In this document: piece after piece, positions 29,422 to 38,014 of the stretch
Numbering within the stretch: position 1 is the first letter of the stretch
Layout: every line of letters starts with the position of its first letter
Origin: Candidatus Methylophosphatis haderslevensis
GTDB lineage: Bacteria; Pseudomonadota; Gammaproteobacteria; Burkholderiales; Rhodocyclaceae
Assembly (NCBI GenBank): GCA_016711925.1
Contig: JADJSA010000018.1
Span: 310,001 to 374,000, forward strand
Reading direction: 5' to 3'
DNA length: 64,000 nt
Program-made: the position numbers and the translations under genes
Notes under the pieces: model-generated
Told to the model about the DNA's origin: nothing
What the model saw: the letters and a program-made list of their open reading frames with translations, nothing else
The model's database searches: none

Positions 29422-30015
29422 ATGAACGCTGCTTCGATCGCCGCCGCCGGGCGGTTCCATGTCGTCGTGCTGGCACTGCTGGCGCTGATGATGGCGGCAA
29501 CCCGCTATCACCATTTCGGCTCGGCGCTGCATCTGCCCGACGCGTCGCTGGCGGTTTTCTTCGCTGCCGGGTTCTATTTGCGGCAGCGCTGGCCGCTCGC
29601 GCTTCTCCTGGGCGAGGCCGCCCTGATCGACTATCTGGCAACCGGGGCGAGCGGCGCCGGCGGCTGGTGCATTTCGCCTGCCTATCCGTTCCTGATCCCG
29701 GCCTATGCCGCGATGTGGCTCGGCGGCCGCTGGTATTCCGCGCGCCACGATACCGGTTGGCCCGCGGTCACCGCGCTTGTCACCGTGCTGGCGATTGCCG
29801 GCAGCGCCGCATTCCTGATCTCCAACGGCTCGTTCTACCTGCTTTCCGGAGCGTTTCCTGATCTGTCCTGGGCGCAGTTCACGGCGCGCGCCGCACTGTA
29901 CTACTGGCCCTACCTGAGCAGCGCCTTTGTCTACCTTGCGTCGATCGCGCTGGTACACACGCTGGTCGTAGCGGCCATGCGTGCTCGCGGCCTCGGCCGG
30001 ATGCCTCTCCAATGA
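29422..30015 (+). CDS. btuM: BtuM-family vitamin B12 transporter (solitary ECF-type S component)
   Basis: A predicted inner-membrane cobalamin transporter of 197 aa with about six helices. BtuM from Thiobacillus denitrificans is a known B12 S component that works without an ECF module and uses a conserved cysteine to bind and decyanate cobalamin. The sole Cys here is Cys83, in GGWCISPAYPF, at a matching place, and the early RYHHFGSALHLPDASLAVFF segment fits the family. AAGGAG lies just before the ATG. It is 34 bp after btuB, under the same riboswitch. The family call is from memory of these features, not a search. Confidence 0.8.
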   Translation: MNAASIAAAGRFHVVVLALLALMMAATRYHHFGSALHLPDASLAVFFAAGFYLRQRWPLALLLGEAALIDYLATGASGAGGWCISPAYPFLIPAYAAMWLGGRWYSARHDTGWPAVTALVTVLAIAGSAAFLISNGSFYLLSGAFPDLSWAQFTARAALYYWPYLSSAFVYLASIALVHTLVVAAMRARGLGRMPLQ

Positions 30016-30137
30016 AACAGGCGGCGCACCAATGCCTGCGCTCGGCCCTGCCGCGCAGCAAGTCCGTAATCGACCACATGGCGCCCGGGTACGCGCTTCG
30101 GCTTGCCGACCGGGCGCCGACGGGCATCGCGCCGTAA
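30012..30137 (+). CDS. Small ORF of 41 aa coupled to btuM and cbiA
   Basis: Starts with ATGA overlapping the btuM stop (30012-30015) and ends with TAATG overlapping the cbiA start (30135-30139). The product MKQAAHQCLRSALPRSKSVI continues to a DHMAPGYALRLADRAPTG tail and is basic, with one Cys and two His, and no signal or membrane segment. I do not recognise it. Overlap at both ends is what real operon genes show and keeps ribosomes moving between btuM and cbiA, but the ORF could also be only a coupling leader or chance. Confidence 0.45.
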   Translation: MKQAAHQCLRSALPRSKSVIDHMAPGYALRLADRAPTGIAP

Positions 30138-31441
30138 TGCCGACACGCGCCTGCCCCGCCATGCTCATCGGCGCGCCGGCTTCCGGTCAGGGCAAGACCT
30201 GCGTCACGGCGGCCATCACACGCTTTCATGCGTTGCAGGGGCGGCGGGTGCAGGTGTTCAAGACCGGGCCGGACTTCATCGACCCGCTGTTCCTGGCGCG
30301 CGCAGCGGGGCGGCCCGCTTACCAGCTCGATCTGTGGATGGGGGGCGAGACCCACTGCCGCAGCCTGCTGTCGGCAGCCGCGTCTGAAGCCGATCTGATT
30401 CTGGTCGAAGGCGCGATGGGTCTTTTCGACGGTTCACCATCGAGCGCCGATCTTGCGGCTGCGTTCGGGCTGCCGGTGCTTGCCGTGATCGATGCCGGCG
30501 CGATGGCGCAAACCTTCGGTGCGATTGCCTATGGACTTGCGCACTACCGCGACGGAATCCGCCTGGCGGGCGTTGTCGCCAACCGCGTCGGCGGCCCCGC
30601 CCATGCCGGCATGCTCGAAAGCGCATTGCCGCCCGGCATCCGGATGAAGGCGGCGCTGCCCCACGATGCGCGGCTGGCGCTGCCCGAACGCCATCTCGGA
30701 CTCGTCCAGGCTAGCGAACTCGACGACCTCGAGTTGCGGCTCGACCGCTGGGCCGATGCCTGGGCCGAGCATGGCACGGCCGATCTGCCGCCGGCGGTGG
30801 CGTTCCCCCTCTGCGGCGCGGCGCCGTTCGATGCCTCGGCGGGCGCCAGCATGCGCGGCTTGCGCATCGCAATCGCGCAGGATGCGGCGTTCTCGTTCAT
30901 CTACCCGGCGAATCTGGACCTACTGCACGCACTGGGTGCGGAAACGGTGTTCTTCTCGCCGATCGGGGATTCAGCCATCCCGCGTGCTGACGCGCTCTGG
31001 CTGCCCGGTGGCTATCCGGAACTGCACCTGGACGCATTGGCGCACAATGAGGCGATGATTACCTCGATCCGCGCGCATCACGCTGCCGGCAAAGCCATCG
31101 TCGCCGAATGCGGCGGCATGCTCTATCTGCTCGATTCGCTGGCCGACGGTCGCGGCCGGCGAGCCTCGCTGGTCGGCCTGATGCCGGGGTCGGCGGCCAT
31201 GCAGCCGCGCCTGGCCGCGCTGGGCCTGCAAGCGGTGAACCTGCCCGAAGGCGCGCTGCGCGGACACAGCTTCCATTTCTCGCGCTCGAATATCCACCTC
31301 GAACCGCTCGCAGCGGGGCGCTGCCCCAACGGCGGGGCGACCGCCGAGGCGGTCTACCGCGCGGGGTCCCTCACCGCGAGCTACATGCATTTCTATTTTC
31401 CGTCCAACCCGCTCGCCGTTGCCCGGCTGTTTTCGCGATGA
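30137..31441 (+). CDS. cbiA: Cobyrinate a,c-diamide synthase
   Basis: An ATP- and glutamine-dependent amidation of the a and c side chains of cobyrinic acid, in cobalamin synthesis. The 434-aa product has the P-loop GAPASGQGKT at residues 12-21, the GPDFIDP motif at about 49-55, and a C-terminal glutaminase domain with AECGGMLYL (catalytic Cys) and a closing His in SYMHFYFP. The ATG at 30137 overlaps the stop of the small ORF and its own stop overlaps the next start (ATGA). CobB is the equivalent name in the aerobic pathway. The corrin-ring genes that would make its substrate are not in this window. Confidence 0.93.
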   Translation: MPTRACPAMLIGAPASGQGKTCVTAAITRFHALQGRRVQVFKTGPDFIDPLFLARAAGRPAYQLDLWMGGETHCRSLLSAAASEADLILVEGAMGLFDGSPSSADLAAAFGLPVLAVIDAGAMAQTFGAIAYGLAHYRDGIRLAGVVANRVGGPAHAGMLESALPPGIRMKAALPHDARLALPERHLGLVQASELDDLELRLDRWADAWAEHGTADLPPAVAFPLCGAAPFDASAGASMRGLRIAIAQDAAFSFIYPANLDLLHALGAETVFFSPIGDSAIPRADALWLPGGYPELHLDALAHNEAMITSIRAHHAAGKAIVAECGGMLYLLDSLADGRGRRASLVGLMPGSAAMQPRLAALGLQAVNLPEGALRGHSFHFSRSNIHLEPLAAGRCPNGGATAEAVYRAGSLTASYMHFYFPSNPLAVARLFSR

Positions 31442-32265
31442 GCAGCGGCAGAGTCCGCGGCGCGCAACGCATAGTCTGCCTGACCGAGGAGACCGTCGAG
31501 GCGCTCTACTGCATGAACGAGCAGGCGCGCATCGTCGGCGTGTCCGGGTTCTGCGTGCGGCCGCCCCAGGTGCGGCGCGAGAAACCACGCGTCAGTGCAT
31601 TCACCAGCGCGAAGATCGGCAAGATCCTGGCGCTCGAACCGGATCTGGTGTTGGGCTTCTCGGACATGCAGGCCGACATCGCGGCGCAACTGGTTCGCGC
31701 CGGCGTCGAGGTGCACGTCTTCAACCAGCGCAGCATCGCCCGGATACTCGCGATGATCGAAACCCTCGGCGGTCTGATCGGCGAACCGGGCAAGGCGGCA
31801 GCGCTGGTCGACGATCTCGAGCGCAATGTGGCGGCGCTGCGCCGTCGCGGCGCTGCCCTGCCGCGACGGCCGCGAGTGTATTTCGAGGAATGGAACGATC
31901 CGCTGATTTGCGGCATCCAGTGGGTCTCGGAGCTGATCGAGATTGCCGGTGGTGAGGATGTCTTCGGCGAGCGGTCGCGGCAGGGTTTGGCGCGCCAGCG
32001 CATCATCGCCGATCCGCTCGAGGTCGTCCGGCGGGCGCCAGAATTGATCATCGGTTCCTGGTGCGGCAAGAAGTTCCAGCCCGCCAGTGTGGTCGATCGT
32101 CCGGGATGGGATGCCATACCGGCCGTGCGTTGCCGCCGACTGCACGAGATCAAATCGTGCGACATCCTGCAGCCGGGTCCGGCAGCCTTGACCGACGGGC
32201 TGGCGCGACTGCACACGCTCATCGCCGCGACTGCCGCCGACGATAGCGCGGACCGGCAGCGTTGA
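31438..32265 (+). CDS. BtuF-like cobalamin-binding protein without signal peptide
   Basis: A 275-aa protein of the BtuF/FepB (helical-backbone) binding-protein family: RIVCLTEETVEALYCMNEQARIVGVSGFC, EPDLVLGFSDMQADIAAQL, ETLGGLIGEPGKAAALV and the second lobe WVSELIEIAGGEDVFGE. The first residues (MSSGRVRGAQRIV) do not form a signal peptide, and no upstream start in frame adds one, so export is not supported by the sequence. It may be a cytoplasmic corrinoid handler or depend on another route. Cys20, Cys26 and Cys166 may matter. ATGA overlap couples it to cbiA; btuC and btuD lie 24 kb away. Confidence 0.85.
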   Translation: MSSGRVRGAQRIVCLTEETVEALYCMNEQARIVGVSGFCVRPPQVRREKPRVSAFTSAKIGKILALEPDLVLGFSDMQADIAAQLVRAGVEVHVFNQRSIARILAMIETLGGLIGEPGKAAALVDDLERNVAALRRRGAALPRRPRVYFEEWNDPLICGIQWVSELIEIAGGEDVFGERSRQGLARQRIIADPLEVVRRAPELIIGSWCGKKFQPASVVDRPGWDAIPAVRCRRLHEIKSCDILQPGPAALTDGLARLHTLIAATAADDSADRQR

Positions 32266-32313
32266 ATTGACCAAGCCGCCACCACCGCCGCCGCCGCTTC
32301 GAGGGGCCGTCAC

Positions 32314-33234
32314 ATGAGCATGGCATTCGCGTTGATCCTCGGCGTGATCCTCGATGCGTTGCTCGGCGAACCGAAGCGATGGCATCCGCTGGTCGGCTTC
32401 GGCCGGGTCGCGAGCCGGATAGAGCAACGGCTCTATCGCCCGTCGCGCGGCGCCGGCGTCGTGGCCCTGTGCGCGCTGCTCGTTCCGGCAACATTCGCCG
32501 CTGCGGTGTTGGCGGCCCTGCCGCTGTTCGGGGCCGTGTCGGCGGTCGTCCTGCTCTATCTGGCGATCGGCCATCGCAGCCTGCGCGAACATGCGCGCGC
32601 GGTGGCCGATGCGCTGGATGCAGGCGACCTCGCGCAGGCGCGACTGTGTGTCGGGCGCATGGTCAGTCGCGATACCGCCGAGATGCAGGCTTCCGATGTC
32701 GCGCGCGCGACCGTCGAATCGGTGCTCGAGAACGGCAACGATGCGCTCTTCGGCGCCGTGTTCTGGTTTGCGCTCGCCGGCGCGCCGGGCGTGGTGCTCT
32801 ATCGCCTGGCCAATACGCTGGACGCGATGTGGGGCTACCGCACCGAACGCTACCTCCATTTCGGCTGGGCCGCGGCGCGGCTGGACGACGCGCTGAACTT
32901 CGTTCCGGCACGGCTCACCGCGCTGTCCTACGCGCTGTGCGGTCGCTTTGCCGCTGCGCTCGCCTGCTGGCGCGTCCAGGCGCCGGCCTGGGACAGTCCG
33001 AATGCCGGCCCGGTCATGGCGGCAGGTGCCGGTGCGCTGGGTATCGAACTTGGCGGGCCGGCAAGCTATGACGGCCAGTTGCACGTGCGGCCCGCGCTGG
33101 GTGCCGGCCACGGCGCAAGCGCCACCGACATCGGTGCCGCGCTGAAGCTGGTGCGAAACAGTCTCTGGCTCTGGCTGGGCATCGTCCTGCTGCTTGGCGG
33201 TGCGGCACAGTTGTTGGGGAGTCTTCATGCTTGA
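32314..33234 (+). CDS. cbiB: Adenosylcobinamide-phosphate synthase CbiB
   Basis: Attaches aminopropanol phosphate to adenosylcobyric acid, in the inner membrane. The protein is 306 aa with the family's typical start LGVILDALLGEPKRWHPLVGFG and several hydrophobic segments, plus SRDTAEMQASDVARATVESVLENGNDALFGAVFW and YRTERYLHFGWAAARLDD, both family hallmarks. It lies 48 bp after the BtuF-like gene and overlaps cobD by 8 bp. CobD is the name used in the aerobic pathway, which causes confusion with the next gene. Confidence 0.94.
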   Translation: MSMAFALILGVILDALLGEPKRWHPLVGFGRVASRIEQRLYRPSRGAGVVALCALLVPATFAAAVLAALPLFGAVSAVVLLYLAIGHRSLREHARAVADALDAGDLAQARLCVGRMVSRDTAEMQASDVARATVESVLENGNDALFGAVFWFALAGAPGVVLYRLANTLDAMWGYRTERYLHFGWAAARLDDALNFVPARLTALSYALCGRFAAALACWRVQAPAWDSPNAGPVMAAGAGALGIELGGPASYDGQLHVRPALGAGHGASATDIGAALKLVRNSLWLWLGIVLLLGGAAQLLGSLHA

Positions 33235-34216
33235 ACATGGCGGCAGGGTGCGCAGCGCGGCGGTGCGCTTCGGCATTCCGGTTTCCGACTGGCTGGACCT
33301 TTCCACCGGCATCAACCCGCTAGCCTGGCCGGTACCCGCGTTGCCGGCGCAGGCCTGGCAGCGGCTGCCGGAAGATGACGGCGGACTCGAGATCGCCGCC
33401 CGGCATCACTACGGCGCCGCTCACCTGCTTGCGGTTGCCGGCACCCAGGCCGCGCTGCGGGCGCTGCCCGGGCTGCGCCCGCGTTCGCGCGTCGCCATGC
33501 GCTTTCCGAGCTATGCCGAACACGCGCACGCGTGGCGCCGCGCCGGTCACGCGGTGGAACACATCGAGGCGGACGGCTTGGCGCAGGCGTCGGCGATCTT
33601 CGACGTGCTGGTACTGGTCAATCCCAACAACCCGACCGGCGAAGTCCATTCACAGGCCACCCTGCTCGCGCTGCATTCGCGTCTGGCCGCCCGCGGCGGC
33701 TGGCTGGTGGTCGATGAGGCCTACCTCGACGCGACGCCCGAAGCGAGTCTGATCGAATTGTGCGATCGGCCCGGCCTCGTCGTTCTGCGCTCGTTCGGCA
33801 AGTTTTTCGGACTGGCCGGCGCGCGCGTCGGATTTGTCGCCGCGGACGCCGATTTCCTGTCGAGCCTGTCAGCCGAACTGGGGCCGTGGACGGTCAGCGG
33901 ACCGGCGCGCCAGGTCGCCGCGCAAGCGCTGCTGGATGTCGCCTGGCAACAGGAAACGCAAGCACGGCTGATGCACGATTCGCGCCGCCTTGCCGGCTTG
34001 CTCCAGGCGAACGGGCTTGCTCCCGGCGGCGGCTGCGCGCTGTTCCAGTGGGTTAAGTTCGCCAGGGCGGCCGAGTGCTTCGAGGCGCTTGCCAGGGCGG
34101 GAATCCTGGTACGCCTGTTCCAGGAGCCGGCGAGCCTGCGCTTCGGCCTGCCTGGCAACGAGGCCGACTGGCGGCGTCTCGAACGCGCGTTGGCACAGCA
34201 GGCGGGGCGAACATGA
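33227..34216 (+). CDS. cobD: L-threonine-O-3-phosphate decarboxylase (PLP-dependent)
   Basis: Makes (R)-1-aminopropan-2-ol phosphate, the linker used by CbiB. It is a 329-aa class I aminotransferase-fold enzyme: WLDLSTGINPLAWPVP at the start, VLVNPNNPTGEVHS, VVDEAYLD and LRSFGKFFGLAGARVGF, whose Lys (about residue 192) should hold PLP. The ATG at 33227 overlaps the end of cbiB, with GGGGA upstream; its stop overlaps the cobQ start (ATGA). Called CobC in the aerobic nomenclature. It is distinct from the phosphatase CobC at 53 kb. Confidence 0.92.
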   Translation: MLEHGGRVRSAAVRFGIPVSDWLDLSTGINPLAWPVPALPAQAWQRLPEDDGGLEIAARHHYGAAHLLAVAGTQAALRALPGLRPRSRVAMRFPSYAEHAHAWRRAGHAVEHIEADGLAQASAIFDVLVLVNPNNPTGEVHSQATLLALHSRLAARGGWLVVDEAYLDATPEASLIELCDRPGLVVLRSFGKFFGLAGARVGFVAADADFLSSLSAELGPWTVSGPARQVAAQALLDVAWQQETQARLMHDSRRLAGLLQANGLAPGGGCALFQWVKFARAAECFEALARAGILVRLFQEPASLRFGLPGNEADWRRLERALAQQAGRT

Positions 34217-35751
34217 GCGCCAGCGTCCCGAATGCCGTGCGAGCACGAACGCTGATGGTCCAGGGCACCACCTCGGACGCCGGCAAAAGCACGCTGGTCG
34301 CCGGACTGTGCCGCTGGCTTGCACGGCGCGGCGTGCGGGTGGCGCCGTTCAAGCCGCAGAACATGTCGCTCAACAGCGCGGTGACCATCGACGGCGGAGA
34401 GATCGGCCGTGCGCAGGCGGTGCAGGCAATGGCCTGCCGACTCGCCCCGCACAGCGACATGAACCCGGTGCTGCTCAAACCGAACACCGACATCGGCGCG
34501 CAGGTGATCATCCAGGGTCGCGCGATCGGCAACATGAACGCCGCCGACTACCACGACTACAAGCGCCGCGCCCGCGCGGCGATGCTCGAATCGCATGCGC
34601 GGCTGGCCGCCGCCTACCAGGTCGTCGTCGCGGAAGGCGCGGGCTCGCCGGCCGAAATCAACCTGCGCGACAATGACATCGCCAACATGGGATTTGCCGA
34701 GGCGGTCGATTGCCCGGTGATCCTGATCGCCGACATCGATCGCGGCGGCGTATTCGCGCATCTGGTCGGCACGCTCGCGCTGCTCGCGCCGGGCGAGCGC
34801 GAGCGGGTGAAGGGTTTTGTCATCAATCGCTTTCGCGGCGACATGGCGTTACTGCAGTCCGGACTCGACTGGCTGGAAAGAGAGACCGGCAAACCGGTGC
34901 TCGGCGTGTTGCCGTACCTGCATGGACTGCACCTCGAAGCCGAGGACGCGCTGCCGATAAACGACCCTGCGCAGAACATGGCCGGACGGTTCAAGGTGAT
35001 CGTTCCGGTCTGGCCCAGGATCAGCAATCACACCGACTTCGATCCGTTGCGCATGCATCCGCAAGTCGATCTGGAGTTCGTCCCGCCGGGCGAAAGCCTG
35101 CCGCCGGCAGACCTGATCGTGCTGCCCGGCTCGAAATCGGTGCGTGCCGATGTCGACTGGCTGCGCCAGTCCGGCTGGGAGCAGGCGATACGCCGCCACT
35201 TGCGCTATGGCGGCAGACTGATCGGCATCTGCGGCGGGTTTCAAATTCTCGGCCGGCGCATCGTCGACGCACACGGCTTCGAAGGAAGTCCGGGAAGCAG
35301 CGAAGGCCTCGGCCTGCTCGACGTCGACACCGATCTGGAAACCGAGAAACAATTGCGCAATGTGCACGGCAGGCTGCTGCTCGACGACGCGCCGGTGCAG
35401 GGCTACGAGATTCACGCCGGTGTATCTCGCGGCGCGGGGCTCGCGCGACCGTTCTGCCTGCTCGACGAGCCGGCGGGCCAGCGCAGCGAAGGCGCCGTGT
35501 CGGCGGACGGACAAATCATCGGAACCTATTTGCATGGAGTATTCGATGCGGCGCCGGCGTGCGCGGCGTTGCTCGGGTGGGCCGGGCTAGGTGACGCGCA
35601 GCCATGCGACTATGCTGCGCTGCGCGAAGCGGCGCTCGAGCGTCTGGCCGACGCGGTGGAGCACCACCTCGACACCGCGTTACTGCAACGGCTGATGCTC
35701 GGTGCCGGGTTCGCCAGCGGGCAGCGTTGTGCATCTGCCCTCGACGGATAA
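34213..35751 (+). CDS. cobQ: Cobyric acid synthase CobQ/CbiP
   Basis: Amidates side chains b, d, e and g of adenosylcobyrinic acid a,c-diamide. The 512-aa product has the P-loop GTTSDAGKST (about 18-27), FKPQNMSLNSAVTIDGGEIGRAQAVQA, LIADIDRGGVFAHLVGT, and a C-terminal glutaminase domain with LIGICGGFQILG (catalytic Cys) and GTYLHGVFD. It is the last gene of the plus-strand cobalamin run and is coupled to cobD by an ATGA overlap. A weak repeat copy follows before maf. Confidence 0.95.
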   Translation: MSASVPNAVRARTLMVQGTTSDAGKSTLVAGLCRWLARRGVRVAPFKPQNMSLNSAVTIDGGEIGRAQAVQAMACRLAPHSDMNPVLLKPNTDIGAQVIIQGRAIGNMNAADYHDYKRRARAAMLESHARLAAAYQVVVAEGAGSPAEINLRDNDIANMGFAEAVDCPVILIADIDRGGVFAHLVGTLALLAPGERERVKGFVINRFRGDMALLQSGLDWLERETGKPVLGVLPYLHGLHLEAEDALPINDPAQNMAGRFKVIVPVWPRISNHTDFDPLRMHPQVDLEFVPPGESLPPADLIVLPGSKSVRADVDWLRQSGWEQAIRRHLRYGGRLIGICGGFQILGRRIVDAHGFEGSPGSSEGLGLLDVDTDLETEKQLRNVHGRLLLDDAPVQGYEIHAGVSRGAGLARPFCLLDEPAGQRSEGAVSADGQIIGTYLHGVFDAAPACAALLGWAGLGDAQPCDYAALREAALERLADAVEHHLDTALLQRLMLGAGFASGQRCASALDG

Positions 35752-35796
35752 ACCTGACAGCGGCCGCCTGGCGGCGCCCGAACGGCCCTTGCGCAC

Positions 35797-35870
35797 TGCC
35801 CTGGAAGGCGCATGGATAGGGCATCTCCAGGCAGTGCCCGGGCGGCTGTGGTGCCTGCCTGGCGATCCGC
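35797..35870. repeat. Intergenic palindromic repeat, diverged copy F
   Basis: Contains CCCTGGAAGGCGCATGGATA and a partly complementary GTGCCTGCCTGGCGATCC. It resembles copy G more than copies A-E and is shorter. It lies at the junction between cobQ and maf, which points in the opposite direction. Confidence 0.45.
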
Positions 35871-35894
35871 GGCGAACCGGATGCGGCAGGCTGG

Positions 35895-36515
35895 CTAGAA
35901 GCGGTAGCCGAACTTCGCCAGCAGCAGCGAGGTTTCGTACAGCGGCAATCCCATGATTCCCGAATAGGAGCCGTGAATTTCGCTGATCAGCATGCCGGCG
36001 CGGCCCTGCACGGCGTAGGCGCCGGCCTTGTCCATCGGTTCGCCGGTGGCGACGTAGCGGCGGATTTCCCCGGCGTCGAGTTGGCGGAATCGCACCTGGC
36101 TTACGCACAACTGGTGTTCGACGTGATCGGAATCGGCCACCGCGATCGCCGTCAGCACCCGATGCGCGCGGCCGGAAAGCTGGGCGAGAATCTGTTCGGC
36201 ATGGTCGGCATTCTCCGGCTTGCCGACCACCTTGCCATCGAGTTCGATCGTGGTATCGGCGGCCAGCACCGGGTGCGGCATGAGCCGCCGTGCGCCGACG
36301 CGCTCGACGCCGGCCAGTGCCTTGGCATGGGCGATGCGCTGCACGTAGTCCTCCGGCGCTTCGCCTGCGATCACGTCTTCGCTGACGTCGACATCCTCGC
36401 GCATGCCGCCGCGGAACAGCAGGATCTCGAAATTGACATGTATCTGGTGCAGCAGTTCGCGCCGGCGCGGGCTGCGCGATGCCAGGTAGATGCGACTTTG
36501 CAGATCGTGGGGCAT
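35895..36515 (-). CDS. maf: Maf-like nucleoside triphosphate pyrophosphatase
   Basis: Hydrolyses non-canonical or modified nucleoside triphosphates to monophosphates. The 206-aa product has IYLASRSPRRRELLHQI at the N-terminus, ILAADTTIELDGKVVGKPEN with the catalytic Asp, and DKAGAYAVQGRAGMLI with GSYSGIMGLPLYET near the end. It ends a minus-strand run nadD-rsfS-rlmH-maf, 7 bp after rlmH. In related genomes rng follows directly; here it is 9 kb further on. Confidence 0.93.
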   Translation of the reverse strand: MPHDLQSRIYLASRSPRRRELLHQIHVNFEILLFRGGMREDVDVSEDVIAGEAPEDYVQRIAHAKALAGVERVGARRLMPHPVLAADTTIELDGKVVGKPENADHAEQILAQLSGRAHRVLTAIAVADSDHVEHQLCVSQVRFRQLDAGEIRRYVATGEPMDKAGAYAVQGRAGMLISEIHGSYSGIMGLPLYETSLLLAKFGYRF

Positions 36516-36522
36516 GGTCCGG

Positions 36523-36990
36523 CTACTCGCGATGATAGGGATGATGGCGTGTCACGCTCCAGGCGCGGTACAGTGCCTCGGCCAGCACCACCCGCACCAG
36601 CGCATGGGGCAGGGTCAGACTGGACAGGCGCAGGGTTTCATGGGCATCGCGCTTCAGGCCGGCTGCCAGTCCGTCCGGGCCGCCGATCACGAACGCCACG
36701 TCGTCGCCCTCAGTTTGCCAGTGTTCAAGCCTGGCCGCGAGATCGCGCGTGGTGGTGTCGTCGCCGCGCTCGTCGAGCGCGACAAGCCTGGCGCGCTGAG
36801 GCAGCGCGGCGCGTATCCGCGATTCCTCGGCACCCAGCAAGGCGTCGAACGGTTTTCCGTTGCGCGGCTCGGGGCGGATTTGCGCCAGCGTCAGTGGCAA
36901 TTCGCGGGGCATGCGCCGCGCATAATCGTCGAATCCGGCATCGACCCAGGCCGGCATGCGTGTGCCGACGGCGCATACCACCAGCTTCAT
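36523..36990 (-). CDS. rlmH: 23S rRNA pseudouridine-1915 N3-methyltransferase RlmH
   Basis: A SPOUT methyltransferase that modifies pseudouridine 1915 of helix 69 in the ribosome. The product is 155 aa, exactly the usual length. It starts MKLVVCAVGTRMPAWVDAGFDDYARRMP and has the knot region VAFVIGGPDGL (about 101-111), with the terminal LRLSSLTLPHALVRVVLAEALYRAWSVTRHHPYH of the family. It is 3 bp after rsfS and 7 bp before maf. Confidence 0.96.
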   Translation of the reverse strand: MKLVVCAVGTRMPAWVDAGFDDYARRMPRELPLTLAQIRPEPRNGKPFDALLGAEESRIRAALPQRARLVALDERGDDTTTRDLAARLEHWQTEGDDVAFVIGGPDGLAAGLKRDAHETLRLSSLTLPHALVRVVLAEALYRAWSVTRHHPYHRE

Positions 36991-36993
36991 CGC

Positions 36994-37365
36994 TCAGCGC
37001 GCGTCCTGAACCGTGGCCGCAGCCGCGGGCGCGCGCCGCACCGGCTTGGCCTGCCACAGTTCTTCCAGGTTGTAGTAACTGCGTACCGCCGGCTGCATGA
37101 TGTGCACGACGATGCTGCCGAGGTCGACCAGTACCCATTCGCCGCTGTCGGCACCCTCGATCGACAGCACCTCGCCGCCGGCTTCGGTGACCTTGTCATG
37201 GACGTTGCGGGCGAGCGCCTTGGTCTGGCGCGTGGAGTCGGCGCTGGCGATGACGATGCGATCGAACATGGCCGACAGCTTGGCGGTGTTGAACACGTCG
37301 ATATCGCGCGCCTTGATGTCCTCGAGCGCGGCGACTACGATCTTCTGGAGCTTGGGCAGGTACAT
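36994..37365 (-). CDS. rsfS: Ribosomal silencing factor RsfS
   Basis: Binds ribosomal protein uL14 and stops subunit joining when nutrients are short. The 123-aa product has the core VVAALEDIKARDIDVFNT, MFDRIVIASADSTRQTKALARNV and WVLVDLGSIVVHIMQPAVRSYYNLEELW, which is the family signature. A tail of about 12 residues (PVRRAPAAAATVQDAR) is extra. It is 3 bp downstream of nadD and 3 bp upstream of rlmH. Confidence 0.95.
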   Translation of the reverse strand: MYLPKLQKIVVAALEDIKARDIDVFNTAKLSAMFDRIVIASADSTRQTKALARNVHDKVTEAGGEVLSIEGADSGEWVLVDLGSIVVHIMQPAVRSYYNLEELWQAKPVRRAPAAAATVQDAR

Positions 37366-37368
37366 GCG

Positions 37369-38010
37369 TCAAGTGTAAAGGCGATGGGAACGAATATAGT
37401 CGAGAACCGAATCCGGGAGCAAATAGCGCACCGACTGTCCGGCGGCCAGACGAGCGCGTATCAGCGACGCGGAGATGGCCAGCGGCGTCATCTCGAAGGG
37501 CAGGACGCGGCCCGCGGGTGCGCCGAACAGGTCTTCGACGCGCGCAGCGAGGCGCGGCTCGGCCTCGGCGGCCAGCGCCGCCGAAGGTGTCTGGGGCGGG
37601 TGTCCCGGCCGGTTGGCGACGGCAATATGGGCGAGCGCGAACAGCTCGCGCCAGCGGTACCATGAAGCCAGGCCGGCGAAGGCGTCCGCCCCGAGCAGCA
37701 GCACCAGCGGCCTTGCCGGGCCTAACTGCCTGCGCAGCCGCTCCAGCGTGAGTACGCTGTAGCTCGGCGTTGCCGATTCGACTTCGGCCGGGTCGACGGT
37801 GATTGACCGATTGGCGGTGGCGGCCAGTTGCGCCATCGCCAGGCGGTGGTTCGCCGGCGTTTGCGGCGCATCGCGATGCGGTGGCTGCCCCGATGGAATC
37901 AGCACGATCTGCTCTAGCGACAAAGCCTCTCGCGCTTCCTCGGCCAGCCGCAGATGGCCGTAGTGTATCGGGTCGAAGGTCCCGCCGAAAATGCCGATGG
38001 ATGCGAGCAA
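37369..38010 (-). CDS. nadD: Nicotinate-nucleotide adenylyltransferase
   Basis: Forms nicotinate adenine dinucleotide from NaMN and ATP, in NAD synthesis. The 213-aa product has GGTFDPIHYGH (residues 9-19) with the HxGH nucleotidyltransferase motif, LIPSGQPPHRDA, and the C-terminal ISASLIRARLAAGQSVRYLLPDSVLDYI with an ISxS-type motif. It starts the operon with rsfS, rlmH and maf and begins 4 bp after the preceding membrane-protein gene. Confidence 0.95.
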   Translation of the reverse strand: MLASIGIFGGTFDPIHYGHLRLAEEAREALSLEQIVLIPSGQPPHRDAPQTPANHRLAMAQLAATANRSITVDPAEVESATPSYSVLTLERLRRQLGPARPLVLLLGADAFAGLASWYRWRELFALAHIAVANRPGHPPQTPSAALAAEAEPRLAARVEDLFGAPAGRVLPFEMTPLAISASLIRARLAAGQSVRYLLPDSVLDYIRSHRLYT

Positions 38011-38014
38011 GCGG

